Of a stretch of DNA of 64,000 nt, positions 13,501 through 19,622 are shown piece by piece. Positions within the stretch are counted from its first letter, which is position 1, and the number at the start of each line of letters is the position of its first letter. Where the stretch lies: assembly GCF_902833085.1 (NCBI RefSeq), contig NZ_CADFEB010000001.1, positions 479,742 to 543,741 on the forward strand, read 5' to 3'. Origin of the DNA: Burkholderia ubonensis. GTDB taxonomy: Bacteria; Pseudomonadota; Gammaproteobacteria; Burkholderiales; Burkholderiaceae. Both the position numbers and the translations under genes were made by a program. Below the pieces are notes generated by a model. It was not told the DNA's origin and searched no databases. It was given only the letters and a program-made list of their open reading frames with translations.

Positions 13501-14388
13501 TATACGGCAGCGATCAAGAACGCGCTCAACAGTATTCCATGGAGTCGATTCAGAATGGTAAGCGGTGGAATATCGAATGAATTGAAAGCTGCGCTTGGAG
13601 ACGCTGTTGGAAATATATTAATAGGCGCTCTGGCTGCAGGGCCGTTTGGATTACCAGAAGGCAATGTTAACGATGCAACGCAGTCAAACGGAGCGATGCC
13701 AAACATTGACATTGTCAATGCGCAGCACGGGCAAGCCCGATACAACATGCGCACCGATGTCAGCGCATCATTCTCAACGAAATATTGGGTTATCGTCGTC
13801 GCTGAAGCGGAAATCAAAAAAATTGTCACCATATCAAATGATGCAAATACCCTAGACGGTCAACTGAAAGCATTAGCTGACACGCTTTATCACGAGGCAC
13901 GGCATTGCCAGCAGATGTTTTGGATGGCCGCTCTACTTCAGCAGCACAAAAACGATTACGCAAAATTTTCCAAGATAATTAAAGTATACAAAGATAATTT
14001 GCCGGACGACATTTTTTCAACGATCGAAAAAATACAAATCCCTGATGACGAACGAGTTATCGTTGGGTTGCATCGAATGCTGGCATTTCACTACTACTGG
14101 ATGATTTCTTATATCCAGAATCAAGTGGGTGGCGATTACGTCAAACCCGATGTGCCAATTGCACAGGCTGAAGTGTGCAAATTACTGAACGTGCCGCCTG
14201 AAACGGCGGCAAAGATGGCAAGTTTCGAGGAAGGTTACCGGAGCCACTTACATGAAGAAGATGCCTATGCGTGTGCAGGTGTGGTGCAAGATTATTGGAA
14301 CCGTCCTGATCGCGCTTTCGTGTTCAATCCCGGCACTTGCACAGACAAGTATGTCGACGCCCTTAGAACCGTCGGCGCAAGGAGTTGA
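10534..14388 (+). CDS. vgrG: Specialised VgrG with C-terminal HExxH metallopeptidase-like toxin domain
   Basis: A 1284-residue type VI secretion spike protein. Residues about 10-400 are the gp27/Phage_GPD-like base. Residues about 430-510 are the gp5 OB fold (VWTDQYGRVKVQFEW, GWxRVLSPWQG-like, IPRIGHEVAV). Residues about 550-830 are the DUF2345-type needle. After a linker with a transthyretin-like stretch (PYRVTLDDGRVIEGVSNARG), the last ~280 residues match no VgrG core. They hold LYHEARHCQQ at 1118-1127, an HExxH zinc-site motif followed by QQ as in DUF4157-type peptidases. DNA becomes AT-rich from about residue 1000, so the toxin tip was probably swapped in. No other T6SS gene and no DUF4123 adaptor is nearby, so this is an orphan vgrG. 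Two immunity-like genes follow. Confidence 0.88.
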   Translation: MRTLAQARTLSISGAALPTYGTDALPVFVPVRLQATETIGRIDDCRYLVTLRTDDAYAFSPSLAANHDLDKVVGTEVTISIRLDGNVHFTPGLAGNAGLGNLGAGVREITALVEAARLAGQDHDSILYELELRPWLYRATLTQDCRIFQEMTVVEITDAVLARYPYRVDKRLAGAFRGVYPKRDLQRQASESDWAFLQRLWEEWGIWWWFEHDDGHHRLVLCDTMGGHPPHGAAYETLRYLPPDGKRIDEEHIHALSVTSRLTVGRVTVTDYDYTQPRAKLAVTEANPRETANADGEIYAWSDYSQPLAGAHGLEGEPNETEREASHLARVQLEAQRCAGLRAHGAGKLRGLSVGRTFKLTGHPQQAANREYVVVSCTLDIEEIGDRAGRAQTCRVDTQFELLPANEPFRLTRSVGKPVLSGPETAVVVGPAGQEVWTDQYGRVKVQFEWDRQGRHDEHSGIWLRVLSPWQGVDMGATFIPRIGHEVAVMHYHGDPDLPVIVGSAVNAFSQPALDLTHNQAVSVIRGREFHGTASGHVAIDDTHGQIQTQIASDAGASQLSLGNLRRIVRKTGRANARGKGFDLRTDDWGVVRALKGLFVTTDGRPGGAGHAKDVREAVGRLTQAQELQASLCRLAQRHDAQRYGADQSDVAKAIDARNAAIRGMPSGGPDDFPELTESDMVLAGPTGISLAAGRSAHLAGNEDVAVTSGRHLGLAAGRSLFASISHTFSLFVHKAGMKLIAAAGKVRIEAQTDGIDVTARQAVRITSTVDSVHLHAAKEIVLHAGTTEVRISEQGYVVRTAGEHTVYAGSHQTDAAQSRPMRFPVTPDEPGQFAAQFVLMEHASGFALPNQPYRVTLDDGRVIEGVSNARGETDVVTGHEVTFGMVEVLAASDPDKVIAVNRAAIVRDNSMPYTAKAPNADKRTTTIRGKTVSAPEQGATSENQRASFATCDPLNFGLRFHHFINGAKQSDVPENRSRNDVVYPVTKAYTAAIKNALNSIPWSRFRMVSGGISNELKAALGDAVGNILIGALAAGPFGLPEGNVNDATQSNGAMPNIDIVNAQHGQARYNMRTDVSASFSTKYWVIVVAEAEIKKIVTISNDANTLDGQLKALADTLYHEARHCQQMFWMAALLQQHKNDYAKFSKIIKVYKDNLPDDIFSTIEKIQIPDDERVIVGLHRMLAFHYYWMISYIQNQVGGDYVKPDVPIAQAEVCKLLNVPPETAAKMASFEEGYRSHLHEEDAYACAGVVQDYWNRPDRAFVFNPGTCTDKYVDALRTVGARS

Positions 14389-15220
14389 CATGACGAGTCA
14401 AGCTGATGAACAACAGGCGATGGTGCACAGCATCCTGAGAACTGCTATGGCGATCCTGCGCGATGACAAGCCATTTAATCCAACGAGTATCGTATTCGGA
14501 AGAAACTTTGCGGCGAAGCCACACCCTCCCGCTGAAGGACGACTTTATCGCTACACTAATCCCGTCTTGCCATCAGCCACGATCGAGTTCTCTACCGGCG
14601 ATGACCCGGAAGATTACAGTGTCGATCGTTCGCAGGTGAAGATCGTCCCAGCTGGAGTAAGAATTCTGCTTGACCCGATGATTGCCGATCTTCCGGATGC
14701 AGAAATCAAGCATCTTCTTCAACTTGAAGATTATTGGATAGACTATCAAGGCGAAAAAAATTATGGAAATGAAATAATGGGGCGCACGCCCGATGCCCCC
14801 AATTCCCAGACGTTTCGTTATCGAGCAAAAAATATCCCTGGCAGCAAATTTCCCGTCAACGTCGAACTATTTTATGCAAATCCGTTAGATGGGTCTTTTC
14901 CACAGATGCTAGGCGAAATCAGAATAAAACGCGACTACAAGTTTTTATCACCCGAGGAACGCGGACAACGCCGTCTCGAACAGCAGCTGGAAAAGCGGCA
15001 GAAGTATGGCGAAATGAATCTGCACACCGGAATGATTTGTCCAGAAACAGGTATTTGGGAAGGGTGGTCGGATACCGGGCCAACAGATCTGCTGCTTGTT
15101 CACGCTGGTAGAAAGTTTCCCGAGGTACGAATCGTCCATTTTCGCGAGCAATGGTATTCCCCTCGTGCTCCGGGGCGATGGATGTGGCTCAAGGACGATT
15201 CGGAGCGGGGACAAGGTTGA
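14252..15220 (+). CDS. Putative periplasmic immunity protein 1 of the VgrG toxin
   Basis: A 322-residue exported protein with a signal peptide (basic MKKMPMRVQVW, hydrophobic TVLIALSCSIPALA, cleavage after AQ). It overlaps the last 137 bases of vgrG in another frame, with GGAG 8 bases before the ATG. The overlap is believable because the paralogue downstream has the same signal peptide. The body (YGEMNLHTGMICPETGIWEGW and RWMWL near the end) resembles immunity proteins that follow VgrG and Rhs toxins, but I know no characterised homologue. A second start, ATG at 14390 just after the vgrG stop, has a perfect AAGGAG box and would make a leaderless cytoplasmic form. AT-rich like the toxin tip. 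Confidence 0.65.
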   Translation: MKKMPMRVQVWCKIIGTVLIALSCSIPALAQTSMSTPLEPSAQGVDMTSQADEQQAMVHSILRTAMAILRDDKPFNPTSIVFGRNFAAKPHPPAEGRLYRYTNPVLPSATIEFSTGDDPEDYSVDRSQVKIVPAGVRILLDPMIADLPDAEIKHLLQLEDYWIDYQGEKNYGNEIMGRTPDAPNSQTFRYRAKNIPGSKFPVNVELFYANPLDGSFPQMLGEIRIKRDYKFLSPEERGQRRLEQQLEKRQKYGEMNLHTGMICPETGIWEGWSDTGPTDLLLVHAGRKFPEVRIVHFREQWYSPRAPGRWMWLKDDSERGQG

Positions 15221-15285
15221 CCGAAGGCACAACTGACACATTGGACGTCGAGACTTGGTGTTTGAAGGCTACCAGGGCCAGTTAC

Positions 15286-16407
15286 ATGAAGAGGATATTC
15301 ACGAAATTACGTAAGTGGGGCATGTCAATAGGAGCAGCTTTGATCGCGCTCTCGTGCGCAGTCCCGACACTCGCACAGCAGACTACGCCTCTGCCCTTAG
15401 AGCCGCCAGCGCTAGGAGTTGACATGACGAATCATGCTGACGAGCAACGGGCGATGGTGCGCAGCATCCTGAAGGAGGCGATGGCGATCCTGCGCGATGA
15501 CAAGCCATTTGATCCATCGCATATTTTCTTTGGCCGAATTATCGATGCTGATTCGCACCACCGATTGGAGGGGCGGCGTTATCTTTACGCCAGCCCGATA
15601 TCACCCTCAACTAAGATTTCATTTTCGACATTCGACGATCCAGAAGATTACAGCGCTGATCGTTCCAAGGTGAAGATTGTCCCAGGGGCGGCGAGAATTT
15701 TTCTAGATCCAATGATCACCGACCTACCCGATACGGAAATCAAAGCCCTTCTTCAACTGGAGGACTTTTGGGTTGATTCAGACGGCAATCGTGAATACGG
15801 TAACGAGATGATGGGTCGCACCCCAGACGCGCCAAACTTACAAGCCTTCCGTTACAGATCAAAAGACATCCCAGGCAGTAAATTTCCGGTTGATGTTGAG
15901 CTCTTTTATGCGAACCCATTGGATGGGTCTTTTCCACAGAAGCTGGGCGAAATCAGAATAAGACGTGCCTACACGATTTTGACGCCCGAGGAACGCCGAG
16001 AACGTCGCCTTGAAGAGCGCCAGGCAAAGCGACAGAAGTACGGGGAGATGAACCTGCGCACCGGCATGCTGTGTCCCGAGACGGGCTTATGGCAAGGATA
16101 CGTCCACGGCTCCAGCGCGTGCCAATTTGTGATCCGGAAAGGGCAAAGATTTCCCGTAGTCCGCACATTAACGCCTAGCGAGGAACTCGAACAGCGCCGA
16201 CGCAGCGAGTTCCTCGCAGGCCAGTGGATGTGGGTACGGGGAGAATACGACGATCCAGCCTGGTCGATGAAGGATCCGGAGTTTGACGCATGGACCGCGT
16301 CAAGGAATGCAGTCGCCCCCTCCACTCACCCCGCCTGCCCCCCAAGCGGCGGCACAAGCCTGCCGTCCCCGTACTCCCGGATCACCTTCGAAATGACAAC
16401 CCGATAG
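15286..16407 (+). CDS. Putative periplasmic immunity protein 2 (paralogue)
   Basis: A 373-residue paralogue of the preceding gene, similar from the signal peptide (WGMSIGAALIALSCAVPTLAQ) to QWMWVRGE. The ATG at 15286 fits the signal peptide. An internal ATG at 15424 again has a GGAGTTGAC box. After the end of homology the protein runs on for about 50 residues of low similarity. It stops inside the 3' end of the convergent monooxygenase gene, an 82-base overlap that suggests the original stop was lost. The leader region before the start encodes a short piece resembling the VgrG toxin tip. Probably a second or orphan immunity protein. Confidence 0.6.
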   Translation: MKRIFTKLRKWGMSIGAALIALSCAVPTLAQQTTPLPLEPPALGVDMTNHADEQRAMVRSILKEAMAILRDDKPFDPSHIFFGRIIDADSHHRLEGRRYLYASPISPSTKISFSTFDDPEDYSADRSKVKIVPGAARIFLDPMITDLPDTEIKALLQLEDFWVDSDGNREYGNEMMGRTPDAPNLQAFRYRSKDIPGSKFPVDVELFYANPLDGSFPQKLGEIRIRRAYTILTPEERRERRLEERQAKRQKYGEMNLRTGMLCPETGLWQGYVHGSSACQFVIRKGQRFPVVRTLTPSEELEQRRRSEFLAGQWMWVRGEYDDPAWSMKDPEFDAWTASRNAVAPSTHPACPPSGGTSLPSPYSRITFEMTTR

Positions 16408-16652
16408 CCGTCCAGCCAGCGCGCCTGCTTCGCCTTCGCTTCGAGGTGTGCGGGATGCCGGATCAACTGCTGCAGCGCCTCTTCCGATTCCCAGTAATAG
16501 ACGTTCTGGATCAGCCCGGTCTCGGCGTTCTCCCACGTCTCCTCACCGAGATAGCCGGGCGTCGCGCGCGCCATGTCGGCGATCTGCCGGTCGAGCCGGT
16601 GGAACTCGTCGTCGTATTGCCCGGCGCGGAAAATGAAGGTGGAAGCGTACAT
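16326..16652 (-). CDS. Antibiotic biosynthesis monooxygenase (ABM) domain protein
   Basis: A 108-residue single-domain protein with the ferredoxin-like ABM fold pattern: MYASTFIFRAGQYDDEFHRL, a central IQNVYYWESEEALQQL, and HPAHLEAKAKQARWLDGYRV, the conserved region before the final strand. Family members are cofactor-free monooxygenases or heme-binding proteins of about 100 residues. The ATG at 16652 has a GAGGGG box 5 bases upstream, which decides the start over much longer readings. It lies downstream of the sulfatase operon on the same strand with a 64-bp gap. Its substrate is unknown. Confidence 0.8.
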   Translation of the reverse strand: MYASTFIFRAGQYDDEFHRLDRQIADMARATPGYLGEETWENAETGLIQNVYYWESEEALQQLIRHPAHLEAKAKQARWLDGYRVVISKVIREYGDGRLVPPLGGQAG

Positions 16653-16716
16653 CGAAGCCCCTCGGTAGTTATTTTGAACAAGCTTCGAGTTTAAGGCACG
16701 ACGACCTCGACGATCG

Positions 16717-17703
16717 TCAGGCCGCGTTCCGGTCGAAATCGGGTCGATCGGCGAGCCACGTCTCGATGCGCGATGCATCGGCGCGCGGCGCGGCATCGTG
16801 CGCCGGCATCGCGGCCAGCGCCTGCCGCGCGCGCTCGAAAGCCTGCGCGAAGCCGCGCAGCTCGCGCGTCGCGGGCCGGTCGTCGGGCCGCCGGCGCGCG
16901 AGCGCCGCCGCGACGCTCGCATCGATCAACGCAAGCTGCGCGTCGATGAAATCGATGCACAACGCGCGGCACGGCGCGGAGATCGATGCGACGGCCAGCA
17001 GCACGGGCACGATCGACATCGTCAGGTAGCCGCCCGGCGCGAGCCGGGACAATGCTTGCCGCACCTCCTGCCCGCCATCGATCAGCGACGCGAACACGGC
17101 ATCGCGCCACACCGCGCGCTCGAATACAAGCGCGTCGCGACACGCATCGAGCGCCGCGCGGTCGGCCACGCGCTCCGCCGTCACCAGCGGAATCGGCGAC
17201 GAAGGTCCGACGGTAGACGACGCATCTCGCCCTTCAAGAATGCAGTTCGCGCCGAGCCAGACCGTTTCTTCCCGCCGCCCGGCAAGCACACGGGACTGCA
17301 ACCGGTCCGGCAGCAGCGGATCGAGCGGCACCGCGCCGCAGATCGACGGCTTGTCCGCGTGCACGCTGCAGCGTCCGTCATCGGCGAGCGCGGGGCAGCG
17401 GCCGAGCGACGGATAGTCGTAGCCTTGCAGCGTCAACGCAATCCATTCGTCCCCCGCGCCGCCGCTGCGATGGAACAACGTGCTTGCGAGCGCATCGGCG
17501 GCCGATACGTCGTCCGCATCGAGCACGTGCTCGCGTCCGCCCGCGCGCCAGCGCTCGCCGATTCGCCGTTTCGCGATGCGGCGGATCGTCAGCGCGCCGA
17601 CGAAACGCCGCCGATGCCGGAACAACTCGCGCAACGACAGCGTCGGCGCGCTGTTGCAGCAGCGTCCGCATGCATTGCAGGCGAGCAGGTAGGCGTCTAC
17701 CAC
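16717..17703 (-). CDS. YkgJ-family cysteine cluster protein (metal-binding)
   Basis: A 328-residue protein beginning VVDAYLLACNACGRCCNSAP. The CxxCGxCC cluster near the N-terminus, then CPAL...CSVHADKPSICGAVPL, is the pattern of the YkgJ/CxxCxxCC family, annotated as zinc- or iron-chelating. The rest is helical and rich in Ala and Arg, with no known domain. I chose the GTG at 17703 because it overlaps the stop of the NlpA-like gene (GTGGTAG), which implies translational coupling. It is the last gene of the four-gene sulfatase/FGE operon. Its role there is not known; metal supply to the copper-dependent FGE is one inference. Confidence 0.75.
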   Translation of the reverse strand: MVDAYLLACNACGRCCNSAPTLSLRELFRHRRRFVGALTIRRIAKRRIGERWRAGGREHVLDADDVSAADALASTLFHRSGGAGDEWIALTLQGYDYPSLGRCPALADDGRCSVHADKPSICGAVPLDPLLPDRLQSRVLAGRREETVWLGANCILEGRDASSTVGPSSPIPLVTAERVADRAALDACRDALVFERAVWRDAVFASLIDGGQEVRQALSRLAPGGYLTMSIVPVLLAVASISAPCRALCIDFIDAQLALIDASVAAALARRRPDDRPATRELRGFAQAFERARQALAAMPAHDAAPRADASRIETWLADRPDFDRNAA

Positions 17704-18572
17704 GGCCGCCGCACCGAATCCTGGTAGCGCATGAGAATGAAGCGCGCGACATCGTCCGAGTGATACGCGGCGACGAGCTGCGCGACCCACGCCTTCGCAC
17801 GATCGGCGTCGCGCACGGCCAGCACGTTCGCATACGGCGAGCGCGCATCCTCGATGCCGATGCTGTCGCGCGCAGGTTGCAGGCCCGCGCGGGCGGCATC
17901 GCCGCTGTCGAGCGCGACGAACGCGGCCGTGTCGAGCGCGGCGACGAGGCGCTCGCCGCGCAGCGCGACGATCTTCAGGCCGAGACGGTTGCCCGTCACG
18001 TCGCGCAGCGACGCATGCAGGCCCGCGCGGTCGCGGAACGTCAGCAGCGTGTCGTTCTGCAACAGCACGAGCGCGCGCGCCATGCCGCGCGGGTCCGCCG
18101 GAATCGCGATCGTCGCGCCGGGCCGCAGTTCATTCAGGCTCTTGAGCTTGCGCGAATAAAGCGCCATCGGCAGCGTCACCGTCGTCGCGACCGCCGTCAG
18201 CGCGTACCCCTTCGCGGCGCGCGTCGCCGCGAGGCGCTGCGCATCCTCGAAGCTCGCCGCGTCGATGCGGCCGTCGGCCAGCGCGCCGTCGATGCGCGTG
18301 GCGTCGTCGAACACGACGACGTCGACCGGCAGCCCGCGCGCGGCAGCGACGCGCTTCACTTCGTCCAGGATCTCCGCATGCACGCCGCGCGTGACGCCGA
18401 CGCGCACGGGCGCGCCGGCCGGCTCGACCGCGGGCGCCGCATGCGTCGCGCCGCACGCCAGCCACATCAGCACGGCAATCGAACGGCGCACACGCTCGTT
18501 CATCACGCGTGCGTCACGCTCGGACGGAGCCGGCCGCCACGCGGCGACGCGCCGGAACAATGTCCGCGTCAC
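17697..18572 (-). CDS. NlpA/MetQ-family substrate-binding protein
   Basis: A 291-residue protein similar to MetQ: VRVGVTRGVHAEILDEVK, DGRIDAASFEDAQRL, TVTLPMALYSRKLKSLNEL, IPADPRGMARALVLLQ and SPYANVLAVR are in the expected order. The family binds D/L-methionine or related ligands for an ABC importer. A signal peptide is seen from Met24 (MNERVRRSIAVLMWLACGATHA), so the GTG start at 18572 (GTGA overlap with the FGE stop) may yield a longer precursor, or translation may begin at 18503. No permease or ATPase gene is adjacent. Its presence in a sulfatase operon suggests a sulfur-containing ligand, as inference. Confidence 0.8.
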   Translation of the reverse strand: MTRTLFRRVAAWRPAPSERDARVMNERVRRSIAVLMWLACGATHAAPAVEPAGAPVRVGVTRGVHAEILDEVKRVAAARGLPVDVVVFDDATRIDGALADGRIDAASFEDAQRLAATRAAKGYALTAVATTVTLPMALYSRKLKSLNELRPGATIAIPADPRGMARALVLLQNDTLLTFRDRAGLHASLRDVTGNRLGLKIVALRGERLVAALDTAAFVALDSGDAARAGLQPARDSIGIEDARSPYANVLAVRDADRAKAWVAQLVAAYHSDDVARFILMRYQDSVRRPW

Positions 18573-19612
18573 GACGCGTCCCTCAGGACCGTGCGGAACC
18601 CGATGTGCGACGCGGCGAGATCCGCCTCCTGCTGCTCGCGCGACGACGCGCGATAGCGGACGCAGTAATCACGCGAACACAGGAACGAGCCGCCCTTGAT
18701 CACCATCGGCGTGTCGTGCCGGCGCGTCGGCGGCGCCACCGCCGCGGTGTCGCCGTTCGTGTGCGATTGATGCGGACCCGTGTAGACGTCCTTCGTCCAT
18801 TCCCACGCATTGCCGATCATGTCGTAGAGCCGGAAGCCGTTCGCCGCGTAGCAGCCGACGGGCGCGAGCCCCGTATGGCCGTCCTCCGCGGTGTCGAGCA
18901 CCGGAAACACGCCCTGCCAGTAGTTCGCGGCGGGCTTGCCCTGCGCGTCGCGCGGCGCGGCGTCGAGCGACGCGTCATCGCGCCCCGCCTTGCCCGCGTA
19001 TTCCCATTCGGCTTCGGTCGGCAGGTCGCGGCCGAGCCAGCGCGCATAAGCAAGCGCGTCGCGCTGCGTGACCAGCGTGACCGGCAGGTTGCCGCGCCCG
19101 TCGACGTTGCTGCCGGGCCCGGTCGGATGCCGCCACGACGCGCCCCGCACCCACGACCACCACGCGAGGTCGCGCGCGTTCATCTCGTCGCGCGTCGGCA
19201 CGTGGAACACCGCCGCGCCGCCCTGCCGTTCCGCATCGGTCACGTAGCCGGTCGCCTGCACGAACGCGGCGAACTGCGCGATCGTCACGTCGGTCTGGTC
19301 GATCCAGAAGCCGCCGACGCGCGTGCGGCCGTCGCCCGCCGGACGTTCGTCCGGATAGCCGCGCGTGCTGCCGAACACGAACGCGCCGCCGCGCAGATGC
19401 ACCATCCCCGCCTTCGGATCGTCGCGCCAGTTCGCGGGCAGGCCCGCATAGCGCTCGCACTGCCGCTCGCTGCCGAGCGGCGCAAGCGGACGGCCACGAT
19501 TCGCGTCGTCGAACCCGGGCGGCGGCGAAGCCGCCGGACGCGCATAGCCGGCCGCGAACGCCGCAACGAACAACGTGGCGGCCACTGCCGCGCCGATGAT
19601 CCGGAACCGCAT
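18569..19612 (-). CDS. Formylglycine-generating enzyme (SUMF1/FGE family), exported
   Basis: A 347-residue FGE-fold protein with an N-terminal signal or membrane segment (MRFRIIGAAVAATLFVAAFA). The core runs from GGAFVFGSTRGYPDE to GFRTV. LPTEAEWEYAGKAG and NAWEWTKDVY are family hallmarks. GGSFLCSRDYCVRYR places two cysteines (312 and 317) where the copper-binding catalytic pair of aerobic FGE sits, so the enzyme looks active. It would convert the sulfatase active-site cysteine to formylglycine. It lies 10 bp downstream of the sulfatase gene and overlaps the NlpA-like gene by four bases, so it is clearly co-transcribed. Confidence 0.9.
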   Translation of the reverse strand: MRFRIIGAAVAATLFVAAFAAGYARPAASPPPGFDDANRGRPLAPLGSERQCERYAGLPANWRDDPKAGMVHLRGGAFVFGSTRGYPDERPAGDGRTRVGGFWIDQTDVTIAQFAAFVQATGYVTDAERQGGAAVFHVPTRDEMNARDLAWWSWVRGASWRHPTGPGSNVDGRGNLPVTLVTQRDALAYARWLGRDLPTEAEWEYAGKAGRDDASLDAAPRDAQGKPAANYWQGVFPVLDTAEDGHTGLAPVGCYAANGFRLYDMIGNAWEWTKDVYTGPHQSHTNGDTAAVAPPTRRHDTPMVIKGGSFLCSRDYCVRYRASSREQQEADLAASHIGFRTVLRDAS

Positions 19613-19622
19613 CGCCGCTTCC

